Position numbers and translations under genes: made by a program. A stretch of 64,000 nt of DNA from Nageia nagi. Taxonomy: Eukaryota > Pinophyta. Below are positions 23,600-35,111 of this stretch, in pieces; positions within the stretch are counted from its first letter, which is position 1; each line of letters opens with the position of its first letter. The notes below the pieces were generated by a model. That model saw only the letters and a program-made list of their open reading frames with translations. It searched no databases and was not told where the DNA came from. The stretch covers positions 208,940,001 to 209,004,000 of the forward strand of contig JBITNC010000001.1 in NCBI GenBank assembly GCA_050084985.1. Reading direction: 5' to 3'.

Positions 23600-24720
23600 T
23601 AATATAGTATGAGATAGCTACTACTTTAGAGCAAGCTCATGATAGATTATGTGGTGGCCATTTTCATGGTAAAGCTTTTTATAAAAAGATATTAAGAATA
23701 GGGTACTATTGGCCCATTAATGAATAAGAATGTCAAACTAATGTGAAAGTATGTGTGCAATGCCAAAATCATATAAAATTAGAAAAATAACCCACTCAAG
23801 AACTCAATTCCATTATTTCTCCTTGACCTTTGCTACTTGGGGCATAGATTTGATTGGTATGATTAATCCTTATTCTAGAGGACATAAATTTTTCATCATA
23901 GCTAAAAAATATACAACCAAGTAGGTGGAATCAATCCCTATGAAGTTAGTTATATAAAACAATATTATTAAATTCTTTACATAATACATCATCACTAAAT
24001 TTGGTGTGTCATAAAGGTTGATCATGGATAATGGTCAAAATTTCAAGGGCAAGGATATGGAAGTATTTTGTAAAAAGTTTCACATCCCATAAACCTTTTC
24101 TTTAGTTTAATATCCTCAAGGCAATGGTCAAGCTAAAGTAATAAAGAAGACACTTAAGAGTATTCTTACCAAAACATAGAATAAATACAAAAGAGATTGG
24201 CATGAGCAATTGCCATATGCACTATGGGCCTATAGAATTAGTGTTCAAAAATCCACTAGGATAACCCCCTTTTCATTGGTATATGGATATGAGCCCATTG
24301 TCCCACTTGAGTTAGAGATTCCTTCACTTAGGATATCTTTATAGGGTGATTTTCTAGATGAAGATGTAAGATAAGAAAGATTACAATAGTTAGAGAGGTT
24401 AGATGAAAAAATAATTAGAGCCATAGAACATCAAAAGGTATACCATGCCAAACTTAAGAGAGCATTTTGAAAGAAGATAAAGGCTAAAGAGTTCAAAATA
24501 GGGTACCTAGTCTTAAAAGAAAATATCAATAAAACATTAGCAAATAAGAAGGCTAAAGGCAAATTTAAACCTAATTGGTTGGGCCCATATGTTGTTGTTA
24601 ATATAGTAGGATCAAGAGCATATAGGTTCTCAACTTTTGATGGTAAAGAGGAACCAAAAACCTTTATGCCATCCATCTCAAGCATTTTTACACTTAAAAA
24701 GCATATCTTTGTGCCGTTAT
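23600..24720 (+). pseudogene. Integrase of element C
   Basis: The zinc-binding region reads HDRLCGGHFHGK...VKVCVQCQ. The core shows TWGIDLIGMI with the first Asp, GHKFFIIAKKYTTK, RLIMDNGQNFKG with the second Asp and YPQGNGQAKVIKK, where the catalytic Glu of the usual QVE/QAE has become Lys. PYALWAYRISVQKSTRITPFSLVYGYE and the C-terminal GPY/F region (KFKPNWLGPYVVV...SRAYRF) follow. It ends near 24,718. TAG stops and the Glu-to-Lys change make it inactive. The minus-strand frame at 24,431-24,685 is a shadow. Confidence 0.9.
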
Positions 24721-24861
24721 AAAATAATTTTTATCAAACATAAGGGTATAACATATTTTTATTTTTTGTATAGATATAAGAATGACACAACACTCACATC
24801 ATGCTTTACTATTAACATGATGCAAATGATGTGCAAAAAAAATCTTAATAGTCTAATATCT

Positions 24862-25400
24862 TCAGATCATGGACATAAAAATGCATGATCTTCGATGACT
24901 AAGGAAACAACTAGTGAGAGTTCCCTCACTTAAATGTAAACTGGTGATATAGCTATTATCAATTTATTAACATTGTATCATCTCTAATGGATGATAAATT
25001 TTGATGTGTATCCATGTGTTTTTTTATTTGAACCCATATAAATCATACTATATTTGAATCATGGACATAAAAATGCATGATCATCGATGGCCCATGAAAT
25101 AGCTAGTGAGAGTTTCCTCATTTAAAAGTAAATTAATTATATAGTTTGGATCATATCCAATGGATGATAAATTTTATTATGTATCCACTTGGTTTTTCTT
25201 TGAACCTATCTAGAGCATATTATCTTTGGATCATGGACATAAAAATGCATGATCATCGATGGACACAATATGACTAGTGAGAGTTCACTCATTTAAATAA
25301 TAAATTAGTAATGCAACTAGTAAGATTGTTGAAATTAGATCATATTTGATAGATGATGCAACTTACTATGCATACATACCTTTATTTTATGGTTAACACT
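24862..25400 (+). repeat. Three tandem copies of a 170-190 bp unit in the 3' region of element C
   Basis: Units start at about 24,866, 25,058 and 25,230. Each carries GATCATGGACATAAAAATGC followed by ATGATC, then ACTAGTGAGAGTT, then GGATGATAAATTTT. The segment GATCATG...CATGATC forms a 7-bp stem (6 bp in copy 2) with an 11-base loop. The copies lie between the integrase and the polypurine tract. Confidence 0.88.
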
Positions 25401-25439
25401 TAATTACAAGTACACACATCCAAAAGAATAAAACAAAAT

Positions 25440-25915
25440 ATAGTTACAGATAAGGTGCTAGGGCCATGCTCACTATCTTTTAGGCTACTAATGGCATACA
25501 TTTCATTACCATTTCCTTCCATCCAAAGTATAAGCTCTTTATTTTGAGGCATGGATATAAGTGCATCAAATTCTTAAGTATTTGACATAACAAAATGACC
25601 AAAATCATGATTGAAATACAAATACTATAAAAGAGGCACATCATATCTTCCATCTCTAGCTTCAAATATAGATTTCTACAATCATCCAAACATCATCCAA
25701 AAAGTATTCTTAAAGATAGTTTCTTCAACATCTTTTTGCCTTGGTTACTCTACTTAAGGATCTTTCCTAGGGCACCTAATCCAAAATTGGGGTAGCATAA
25801 AGACCCTAATCATCATTTAATTAATATCAATAAAAGGATAAAAAAAATTTCTTTTATACTTCTTCTTTGGACATGTAATTTCATTTCTTTAATCATACAT
25901 CCAAAGAGGGGCAAA
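25440..25915 (+). other. 3' untranslated region and polypurine tract of element C
   Basis: No plus-strand coding is visible. A minus-strand open frame (25,480-25,689) has no recognisable motif. The region ends with CCAAAGAGGGGCAAA (25,901-25,915), the polypurine tract that primes second-strand synthesis, directly before the 3' LTR. Confidence 0.7.
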
Positions 25916-26520
25916 TGTAGATACCTCAAAATGAAACTTTATGAATCATTTTAATCCCTTAAAATTTATTATTTAAAAAAGGGATTAAAAATGTATAAGA
26001 AAGGTGTAGGCCATGTATTTGACCCTTATGGAATGTAAAAGGGGTCAAAATATCAAAATCATATAAACTTGTTTCATATAAAGGCATCATTTGATGACCT
26101 ATAGATCATGAGTGAATCATGGGAAAATAATTATTTCAAGCTAATACAAGGATTATAAATTCAAGATAATTTTAAGAATTGTAATTTGCTTTGTCTATCT
26201 ATATTGCACATCTATTATTATATGAGTTTGCATGTATATTCATCATTTGATTATTCATTAATTCACTCATCACTACATTCTTGTTCATATTTGTAAATTT
26301 GCTCATCCTATGGTGTCAAAGGCATACTTGTTCATGAATGTATGCTCTATCCTTTTTGCATTTTTTGATTAATGAAATGAACATAGAATCTAAGTAAACA
26401 ATACTACATTCCTATTACATGTTATTGCCATATTTTTGATATATGAATCAATATTTACAAATAGAGTGATAGTGCATTAATCAACCCCATTTATATTAAT
26501 AATATTATTTAACATATATA
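25916..26520 (+). repeat. 3' LTR of element C
   Basis: It starts TGTAGATACCTC after the polypurine tract and ends AACATATATA, mutated from GCATCTACA. It is about 50 bp shorter than the 5' copy, with indels in the middle. CATATAAAGG at 26,075-26,084 is a possible TATA box. GATAC follows immediately. Confidence 0.92.
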
Positions 26521-26525
26521 GATAC
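26521..26525. repeat. Target site duplication of element C, right copy
   Basis: GATAC, identical to 18,525-18,529. Confidence 0.9.
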
Positions 26526-28200
26526 AATGAGATATTATTAGCTTGATGTTGAGGGAGAGGGTTTTGATATATTTCTAAGCTTTGGTTTGGGCCATAATAT
26601 TACCAACTTCTAATTTCTCATTATCAATCAAATATTGAATCTTATTTTTTAATGTCCTATATTTATTTGAATCATGACCCTTTTGTTGATGGTAATGAAA
26701 AAAATTATTTTCATTATACCATATGCCTTCTTTAGCTTTAGGGTATTCTAGCCTTATATTTGATAAAATGATTACTTGATTATCACATAGTTTTCTTAGA
26801 ATATCATAAAGGGATTATGATAAAGATGTGAACTTTCTTTTGGGTTTAGAATCCTTATCCTTATTTTGTGGAGGATATGGTTCCATATCTTTAACAATAT
26901 AATCTTTATTAGCTAGTAATAGTTTGCCTATTTATTTTGTTTAATTTTTGTTTTTGATATAAGGTTCTCTTTTCTTATTTTCTATCTCACCATCTTAGAT
27001 TTTAATTTTTTCAATTATGATAGCCTGAGAAATGGCTTCTTCAAATGTTTTATGTTTTTGGATGAATAAGGTACTAATGATAGGAATTAAAAAAATTTCA
27101 CTAAATATATTGACTTAGATCCTCTTGAGGAAAAGAATAAGGCATACTTGTCAATATTACTCTCCATATTCAGATGAAATTAGTGATTGATTCATATGGA
27201 AATTATTGTAATCTTGTAAGATCAATGATGGAATTTTTATCTTTAATGTTGATTATAAATTATTTCAAGAATAAATTTTCCAATTGATAATATGAATTAA
27301 TCCTATATTTTAAAAATTTGTTGTACCAATCCATTTCTTGGCCAACAAGCATCATGGAAAAAATACATAGCATTAGTGCATCATCATTAGCAATTGCATA
27401 ACTTGAATATTTGAATCATCTTAAATATTATTTAGGGTATTACTTTTCTTTAAATGATTCAATTTTTGGAATTTTAAATTTAAAAGCAATCTCCCTTTTG
27501 GGGATACTAGGATGAATGGGTTTGTTATGATTTATTTCATAGGATACCTTTTACTTACCCTACATATACAATTCTCTTAAATTTTTTTTTAATCATTTAT
27601 GAAAGTCATCATTTTTTTCTAGTTGATTTTAGGGATATATAGGATATTATTTGTTCCTATGATCCATTCTTTTTTCATACCTTGGGAATGATTCATACCT
27701 TTGTTTAGAAGGTTTCATGGCATCATAATAAACCCCATCGTATGGTGGAGATGGACATAAAAGTTGATGTGGTGGTCATAGAGGTAATTATGGTTTAAGA
27801 GGGTAATATAGTTATCCCTTATCTTTTTGTGGAGGAAAATGATATTTTTAAAGTTCATTTTATCAATTTCTAAATGAAACTTATTTTTTATTAGCTAGAT
27901 AAGGATATTGATATCTATACTCTCCATGACCATGTGGTGATAAAGATCATGATTAGGGTTATCCTTTTTTATCTCTACCTAACATTTGATTATATCTCTT
28001 AGTTTTGGATATTTTTCTTACAATGGTATATAGTTGGTGTTTTATTTTGATGTAAATTAAATACTAGTTGTACTTGTAGCTATTGTTATATAGTAAACCT
28101 AATAGGTTTTTCCTTTTGTTGCACCCCTTAATCATAAAGAGATGACCCCTATTGTTGTTGTTGTATATTATTTTGAGGTATATACTCTTTCCTATATGTA
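26526..28200 (-). pseudogene. gag of element D
   Basis: A stop-rich minus-strand frame holds the gag core near 27,350-27,050 (WYNKFLKYRINSYYQLENLF, ITNFI-IWRVILTSMPYSFPQEDL). Near 26,720-26,560 is a zinc-knuckle relative, FFHYHQQKGHDSNKYRTLKNK, in which Cys residues are replaced by Phe and Tyr. The N-terminal part up to about 28,200 is Gln-rich and poorly preserved. The reading continues across the element C insertion into the protease fragment at 18,529. Confidence 0.72.
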
Positions 28201-29551
28201 TAGGGATGTATTTATTGCAACTTAAATTTTTTTGAGTCACATTTATCTTTTACATTGCACTCTTATTTAGGTGTTCTATAAGTTGACAAAGGAGTTGGCA
28301 TGTTTGACTTCAAAACATGAAAAGGATAGTTGTACACATTGAAGTGATCTATTGATTTTGGTATTAGAGTAGTTGCATATTTAGAGAGTCAATCATCAAA
28401 TTCTTTAGTTTGCCTAGATATTATAGAAATAGTATAATCATCTCTTCTTAAATATAATTGAAATAAACATCCATCTAGTAGGTATCATGTGACATGATTA
28501 TAATTTAGTTTATAAGGGCTTGTTTGAAACATAGTATCAGCTAAATGAGCTTGTGAGAGAGGAATGTTCCCTTCTATGTTATTTTCTATTTTATTTGTTT
28601 CTTATTTATACATATTTAAATATTATAAATGTATAGTAAGGCTATGAGCATGTGAAGAATGAGTAATCCTTAACTATTTTAAACATTGTCTAATTACATT
28701 TAGATCATCATCAATAGTATATAAATAAACTTCAAGATTTGTATTTCAAGGAGTTTCTCTTCTTGAATGATTCCTACTAGACCTATTACTTTATTTTTAT
28801 TTTGAATAGTATTCATTATATGGTTTTAGTTTGTGATGAGTTTTTTAAGAATAAGTTTACAATTTTTTTTCTCCTTTTTTTCTTAGACTATAAAAAAAAA
28901 GTAAACATCAAACATAGCAATTCTATGCTTATCTTTTAAGTTTATGTTTATAAGAAAATAATTTAATGCATAAATAGCCTAAATGAATACTTACATTCTT
29001 GATATAATTATTTTTTTCTATCTCTTTAGCATGTTCAATTAATTTTTTAATATGAGAAATGTGAATTATATATTTTAATCTTGTTAGTTTTCTTATAATA
29101 TTTTATCTATTCAAGTGTTTTAAACAAGGTAGGTTGGTAATTCTACTAGGCTATCTATGGATAAGTAATGATTTGATACTTAAAATGATCCCCTTAGTGC
29201 AATGGGGTTCAAGGGATACTATTGAGAACTACCTTAGTGATAAAATCTAAGTATAGTCCCCTTTTTATAATTGTTTAGTGAAAAGTAATGACTTCTAATC
29301 TATGAACATTCTACTCATTGATGCTCATTTTACTAGGCCTTATGAATGTTTATTTAACTAAAATAAAGTACTTATATATGTAAATTTTAACCCTCCTAAA
29401 CATACATGTACATTGATTAAAACTTTCTTTTATGTGATTCAAATAATATTTTAATTAGTATATATCTTGATCTAGTCAACTCATGAAGTTCATTTCCATT
29501 TAATGAGGTTCATTAACCCTTACAATAGTGAAAGTATTTAGGTGTGGTTTA

Positions 29552-29815
29552 TTTCCTCTCCTTATGAGTCACAATATACCTTCAACTTCCTTTCAATGTG
29601 GTAAGGGCATACAAGTAATAAGCCTTTAATATGAGTAAATTTTCCTTTATTGCAAGTTTTTTTTTCTCTCATTATGAGTCACATAAACCTTTTGCCATAT
29701 TATGGCATGGTAATGGTAGACAAGTAAGAGTATTAATATGTAAGTTCTTTTCCTCTCTTTATGAATCATATCATCCTTCAACCACATTTCAACATGGTAA
29801 AGGTATATAAGTAAA
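29552..29815. repeat. Three imperfect tandem copies in the leader of element D
   Basis: Units begin near 29,552, 29,661 and 29,748. Each has TTTTCTCTC-like pyrimidines, TATGAGTCACA, CCTT, ATGGTAA and ACAAGTAA in the same order. Spacing is 109 then 87 bp. Confidence 0.75.
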
Positions 29816-30644
29816 GATTTTCTAATCTATAAATGCAACCACCATATTCATTAACTAATTTAATGTATTTTATTCTACCTTAAACTCAATTCATTCCAAG
29901 TTCAGTGATAGTTAATTACCCCTTCTAAGTGTGGAAGTAATTTAGTGTAGATTCATTTACCAAATTAATGTGATAATAGGAAAATATAAAGGTTCATTTA
30001 CCCTTTTCCTATCCAATCCATTGTAGTCACCAGCACAAAGGGAAAATATAGGTGGATGAGGTTGAAAAAGTTATCAAGTGAAGTATTTTCTTTGAATGAT
30101 CCCTACCCAACAAATAAGTAAATTAGATATTTAAAACTAAATAACAAGAATGTTAAACTAATACATTTTTATCATTAAACTTAACTACCCTTTCTTACAT
30201 GTACTCTAAGAAAAGGGATCATAAACAAGGGTTAATTTTATCCTCATCCTTAAGTTCCTACATTTCACTCATTGTATTGATGAGAATTAGAAAATCCATC
30301 TCTATCTTTAATCATTGGCATCTCAACCCAATCATTTTCATCTTTATCCAATCATCAACATTTGATACCCAATTGTTGATGACTCTATTATAAGACCTAG
30401 AAAAATATAGAACAAAAAGAACCTTAATTAGACTTAAAACCATAAGATGTAAAATAAATAAATAGTCATAAAATTTTTAAGAAACCCCCTATGTTTTATC
30501 ATTAATATTATCTACATGTGAGGGGCCCTCCTTCTAGCGCTAGAATGTACTACCAAAAAAGAAACCCTATTAACAAATAAGATAAATGATATCATAACAA
30601 ATATGTATTTTATTTCTCTTGGGTAGACCTTGAATGTATAGTTA

Positions 30645-30660
30645 TGAATCTCTAGATTCA
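30645..30660. promoter_or_regulatory. Leader inverted repeat of element D
   Basis: TGAATCTCTAGATTCA has 7-bp arms (TGAATCT/AGATTCA) and contains CTAG. It lies about 65 nt inside the putative primer site of D, in the position occupied by similar repeats in B, C and E. Confidence 0.5.
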
Positions 30661-30720
30661 TTATGTCTTGATGTATGATCATTTATAAAATGATGTTTTA
30701 GAGCCTCTTGGGATTTTATA

Positions 30721-30732
30721 GAGTCACCAACA
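30721..30732 (-). other. Putative primer binding site of element D
   Basis: The minus strand reads TGTTGGTGACTC at the inner edge of the 5' LTR. TGGTGAC/TGGTGAAC-type sequences occupy this place in B, C and E. Confidence 0.5.
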
Positions 30733-31436
30733 TTTTAGATGAAATCATCAATAGCTATCCCTAATCATTGATATTAAATATGTGATCATTGGTATTTCTA
30801 TAACTGGATATGTTTCTTATTGAATATTATCTCTGACTTCATTTTTTCTCAATCTCTTATTTCTTGGTTATTATTACCTTAGTTAACTTTTGATATTCCA
30901 TACCTTAACACCTATGGACCCTACACACATGCCAAAATAAACCATCAAAAAAATATGAAGTATTGAATTGAAATACATGAATAAGTGCATAAATAAAGTA
31001 TTTAACTCTTTAAAATATCTAAGTGAATTTCTATAGAGTTCTTTTACTTTGAATTTAGGTCCATTTCTTCAATGTTGAAGGCTTTATTTATAGATTAAGG
31101 AAACTAGAAAGATTTCCATTTTAGAGATAAAAGGCAAGATAAAAAATCTTATCCAATCTTGTCATGGTGATGATCCAAAGTTTGGACATGTAGGATTGGT
31201 GATGAGTCATTCTTGATATGTAGCTTTTTGGAGAAATCATCTAACAACTTACCATTTTTATTTTAATCATAGAGTTTCCTATGTTTGGATATCAGATGCT
31301 AGTATCTAATTTGAGTCATTAGTGTTCCATGTTAGATGCTAGAATTTTGCATTTATTATAACTTTTATGATAATAATAATATTTTTTATGTCCCTCTTCT
31401 AAATTTTGAAAGAGGGGTCATTTTTGGGTTTCTAGA
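30733..31436 (-). repeat. 5' LTR of element D
   Basis: On the minus strand it starts TCTAGAAACCCAAAAATG, which resembles the TGTAGACACCTAAAAATG start of the element G LTR at 62,351. It shares the CCTACACACATGC block with that LTR. The minus strand has CTATAAATAAAGCC near 31,080-31,100, a good TATA candidate. No partner LTR for D was found on the left, so this call rests on similarity to the G LTR and on position upstream of gag. The left edge is approximate. Confidence 0.6.
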
Positions 31437-32689
31437 TAATGAAATATTAAAGGTTTTCATTTAACCAATCATAGTTGCAAGCTATGAGTTGATTCCTTAT
31501 GTCTTTCATCCTTGCCAAAAATACAACACTTTCATTCTTAGATTATGTTATGTTGAAGATATTGATCAACAATGTAAATTTCCTTATTTGATCAGATCAA
31601 AGATACATTTACCTAAACAAAGACCAAGCATCCTTAGAATTCTCAAAAAGATAAATAGTCATAAGGATATCATCATACATAGACCTAAATATCATATATA
31701 AAGCTTGTTGATATTTTAAATTATAGGCTTTAAGAGCCCTTGGCTTAATAGGTGCAACTTCTTCTCTATTGATAACTTTCCATAGTTTTTTATCTTGGAA
31801 TTCAGCCCTAATCCTAGGCTTCTAGATGCCATAATTGGTGCCTTCCAATATGCACTTTGGAGAGAATGATAGCACATTTTTTGCCATTTTTCTATGGAAG
31901 AGATAAGGTTCAATTATTTAATAGGTTTAAGCAAATAAAAGGCTATAAAAAATTATTTTAAATAGTTATTATTATCTTGTAATATCATATTACAATTATG
32001 AACTATATTTCTTTCACAATTATTGAATTAATACCTATTAATGATTACACTTTAGTAATTTATTTGAAAAAATATATCTTAAAATAATACATAATATGGC
32101 TCTTTTAAAAAAACTTATAGGTCTAGTTTTAACAATGATTGTATAATTTAAAAAAAAAAATCAGAAGATTATAAATTCTTATTTATGAGGAATTCTTAAA
32201 TATAAATGATAGTTTTGGATACCTAGTTTTATCTATTCAAAAAAATTGTATGTGTTTTATATCACAATGATCAACTCAAAAATAGGATCAAAATGGAGAA
32301 AAATACAAAAGATTAATAAAATTGATATTTTGGCCATTTCTAAACCAAAATGGAGGCTTTAGAAAAATTAAGTTTTGGCCATTTTTCCAAAAATTAAGAA
32401 AATAAAGTTAGAATTTTTTTTTGTAAATTTTCTCATGAGCAAGGAGGTGTAAGAAACCTATAAACCAACTTTCATATTATTTGAAGCTATTTTGAATTTT
32501 CTATGAATTATTACTATCATTTTTTACCAAAAAAGGCTCCAAAATAGTTGAATGATAAAATTAAAATATCTTTTGAATTATAGCTCAAATTTAGTACATT
32601 ATTTTTTGTTGGATTTTAAAATGAAAAGTATAATTTATTTTTATAAAAAATAATTTAATATTTTACCATTGTATAAGCTTCATCAAAAA
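31437..32689. other. Unassigned DNA between element D and the minisatellite
   Basis: Opposed open frames at 31,489-31,701 (+) and 31,716-31,913 (-) have ordinary amino-acid composition. The minus one contains APIMASRSLGLGLNSKIKNY, but I recognise no family and see no splice-bounded exon. The rest (31,920-32,690) is AT-rich with A and T runs. Confidence 0.4.
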
Positions 32690-33480
32690 AGAAAGTGACC
32701 CATTTAACAAGTGTCTCTCCACTACATAAGATCCATTTCTATCATATAAGCCTATCCCTACTATATAAGGTTTACCATTATTACATAAGGCTTATTTTGG
32801 GATTATTGCATAAAGGTGTCTTCCATCACATAAGATGTATTTCATCCACATAAGATTTACTACACAAGGGTTGGTTTCACCACACAAGGGTTCTATTGAC
32901 TGCATAAGCTTTATCACGCAAAGGTTGGTTTCATCACATAAGTGTGCTATTGATCACATAAGACTTACTACACAAGGATTATATTGATTTCATAAGGATT
33001 ATTTACACTACATAATAATCTATTGACCATATAAACTTTACTACATAAGGGTTGGTTTCATCATGAAAGGGTGTTATTGATCCCATAACCTTTACCATAC
33101 AAGGGTTCTATTGATCACATAAGGATTATTTACATCATAAAAGGGTTGTTTTAACCACATAATAATTATTTACATCATATAAGGATTCTATTAACCACAT
33201 AATCTTTACCACATAAGAGTTGGTTTCATCGCACAAGGGTTCTATTGATCGCATAAGGATTGATTTCATTGCACAAGGGTGCTATTAATTGCATAAGCTT
33301 TACCACACAAGGGTGCTATTGACCACATAATCTTTACTACATAAGGGTTGGTTTAAAGGGTTATATTAACCACATAAGCTTTACTACCCAAAGGTTCTAT
33401 TCCTTGCACAAGGATTGGTTTCATCACATAAGGGTTCTATTAACTTCATAGGTTTTATTTATTCCATATAAGGATTCAAT
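32690..33480. repeat. Minisatellite with three-monomer higher-order unit
   Basis: About 40 diverged monomers of 14-21 bp built on CATAAGG or CACAAGGGTT. In the better part they alternate in threes: CATAAGCTTTACCA, CATAAGGGTTGGTTTCATCA, CACAAGGGTTCTATTGACCA, giving a higher-order period of roughly 54 bp. The array is degenerate at its left edge. A related array lies at 59,225-59,720. Confidence 0.88.
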
Positions 33481-34265
33481 ATTCTAAAAAATATAAAGCC
33501 TTTTTTATTATAAGGTGGAAGGTAAAAATAGTAAACCATTTTGAATAACATAACATTGATATTAAAAGAAATAAACAATTTTTATTAAAATATGTAACAA
33601 TGTAATGTCTTGTAAAGTTACTCATTTTGGTAAACATTTTAAAAATTTAAACTAATCAAATAAAGGAAATAGAAAGATAAGTGTCTATCAAATTTATGAA
33701 AATTCACAATCACATTATTTCTAAGTAAACATCAATATGAATAGGTAAGAAATAATAGTTCTATTTACATGCAAAACTTTATGTGAGAACATTGTCTACC
33801 ATGAAATTAGCTAAAAAAACTAATGTTAAATTTATAGAAATAAAATATTCACCATTAAAATGGTTGAAACACTTATGTTAAATAATAATTTATTCATATT
33901 AAAATTCATTGAAGTTATTTTTAATAGTAAATAAAAATAACAAATAAAATTATATAAATAAGCATGAGTTCTATCCATTATGGGTTATGTGGCCATATTT
34001 CACTATAAGTTTTCAGATTTCAACTATTCTTGAAAGAGCTTAGAGTGTTACAAAAAAAGATATAGGAGATAACCTAGGATAAAATATTCATGCAAATAAA
34101 TACAAGCTATAGATATTTATAACCATTAATAATAATAATAATAACTAGAAATATTAAAGTAATACTATAAATATATGTATTTTAAGAACTAAAATGATAA
34201 AATACTATAAATAAGATCCAAGTTTAAGCATACCTTTTTCAATAGAAACCTTTTTACCTTGTATA
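33481..34265. other. AT-rich DNA left of the Copia-type LTR
   Basis: I see no coding frame or element boundary. A short (ATA)n run lies at 34,126-34,143. If the LTR at 34,284 were a 5' LTR of a complete element, its gag should start here, but none is visible. Confidence 0.4.
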
Positions 34266-34279
34266 GGATTTGATACCAC
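34266..34279 (-). other. tRNA-Met-type primer binding site
   Basis: The minus strand reads TGGTATCAAATCC, close to the TGGTATCAGAGC primer site used by most plant Copia elements. It lies three bases inside the left edge of the LTR at 34,284-34,735. Confidence 0.7.
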
Positions 34280-34283
34280 TTTA

Positions 34284-34735
34284 TGGATCTTTAAAATAAG
34301 ATGATCAAAGACACTATTATAGTAAATATTTGATACCTAAAAAAATATTTTACAAATGGAGACTAAGATACTCTACTACTCTAAATATCCTTAACAAAAA
34401 TCACACAAATATGTAGATAGATATATGAAGTGGTTCCTCTCAGTTATGAGAGTACATCCACTATAACAAGATGATATATTACTAAAATATTATAATAGCT
34501 AATAACTCTGTTCAATGGCAATACTTACTCAACATCTCTCTACTCTATGCTACTATAATGCTCACTATGAGACAAGCTCTTCAACCTTTATCTCAATGCT
34601 ACATGGAAAATCACATATAATTCACTTGCATATTAATTGAATTACAATACTATAGCCAAATGGCTATATTTATAGATGGGAGAGCCCACTTTGACTACTA
34701 GTCAATACTAGAGATTATCCTTAATCTTTTAAACA
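34284..34735 (-). repeat. Copia-type LTR, solo or 5' end of a lost element
   Basis: On the minus strand it runs from TGTTTAAAAGATTAAGG to GATCCA (TG...CA), 452 bp, followed by the primer site. A strong TATA box (TATAAATATA, plus-strand positions 34,664-34,674) lies about 70 nt from its start. No second LTR and no Copia gag or pol were found, so the interior has probably been lost. It overlaps the end of the gag fragment to its right, into which it seems to have inserted. Confidence 0.72.
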
Positions 34736-35110
34736 CTTAATAGATAGGTTATTAATCCAAACCAAAGATTCTCCTTTCAAATATTTATATAACATTCTCA
34801 TAACCATATCTTCATCTTTAATTTCATAATAGTTTTCCATTTTTATAAAATCACTAAAATATTTTTCACATGATTCATCATATCTCCCTTCAAAGTTTAG
34901 AAGATTATCTAATATCACATCTAGTATATGCTTGATAAATATAAACTCATTAAGGTTTAAAATAATATATCTATCAACTATCCATTTTCTAGAGCCCAAT
35001 TTATATGCCATCTTAATAGTTCTTAAAAAGTCTTAGTTCTATATATTTGACTACTTCAAATACTTTCAATAAAAACACTAGGGTTCTTTGTATTACATCC
35101 TTCAATCTAT
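34721..35110 (-). pseudogene. gag fragment of another gypsy-like element
   Basis: The open frame 35,011-34,721 (96 residues) reads IILNLNEFIFIKHILD, FEGRYDESCEKYFSDFIKMENYYEIKDEDMVMRMLYKYLKGESLVWINNL. This is the gag core pattern (F.G....H...F....E.......D......F...L.G.A..W...L). It is cut on the left by the Copia-type LTR and on the right by element E at 35,112. I do not find its N-terminal continuation beyond E with confidence. Confidence 0.65.
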
Positions 35111-35111
35111 T
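35107..35111. repeat. Target site duplication of element E, left copy
   Basis: CTATT precedes the 5' LTR. CCATT follows the 3' LTR at 53,115-53,119. They differ by one C/T transition. Confidence 0.7.

Larger units (their letters stand above)
18530..26520 (+). mobile_element. Element C: Tat-like Ty3/gypsy retrotransposon lacking the RT core
   Basis: This is an 8.0-kb plus-strand element with both LTRs, a perfect GATAC target duplication, a primer site, a polypurine tract and gag, protease, RNase H and integrase domains in order. The central RT domain, including YVDD, is missing, as if deleted near 22,040. A G-patch-like segment lies between protease and RT. Stops are mostly TAG. It is inserted in opposite orientation into element D. 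Confidence 0.93.
28200..30720 (-). other. Leader and 5' internal region of element D
   Basis: This is about 2.5 kb between gag and the 5' LTR with no clear coding signal. It contains three diverged copies of a roughly 90-110 bp unit (listed separately) and a CTAG-centred inverted repeat near the primer site. A plus-strand frame at 30,199-30,393 has no recognisable feature. Confidence 0.5.
4700..31436 (-). mobile_element. Element D: Tat-like Ty3/gypsy retrotransposon split by two younger elements
   Basis: Minus-strand gypsy domains are found in three blocks that fit end to end once elements B and C are removed: 5' LTR and gag (31,436-26,526), protease (18,529-17,566), then RT, RNase H and INT (9,675 to about 5,290). 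The C insertion is flanked by GATAC on both sides. Reading D across that junction continues in frame into a stretch with a readable SQVKIYLFELLQQS segment, typical of the region before the Tat protease. The 5' LTR is at 30,733-31,436. No 3' LTR was found, so the left limit at about 4,700 is arbitrary. All domains carry stops and frameshifts. This is the oldest layer of the nest. Confidence 0.8.

Noticed and set aside
24431-24685. 84-residue minus-strand open frame
   Set aside because: It is antisense to the integrase C-terminus of element C, which explains the conservation on the plus strand.
31716-31913. Minus-strand frame containing APIMASRSLGLGLNSKIKNY as a possible host exon
   Set aside because: I recognise no family, and it has no clear splice borders or neighbouring exons. 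It is left as unassigned DNA.
32690-33480. Regularly repeated short units that might suggest a CRISPR array
   Set aside because: Spacers are not unique, the monomers are directly adjacent and diverged, and the setting is a plant nuclear genome. It is a minisatellite.
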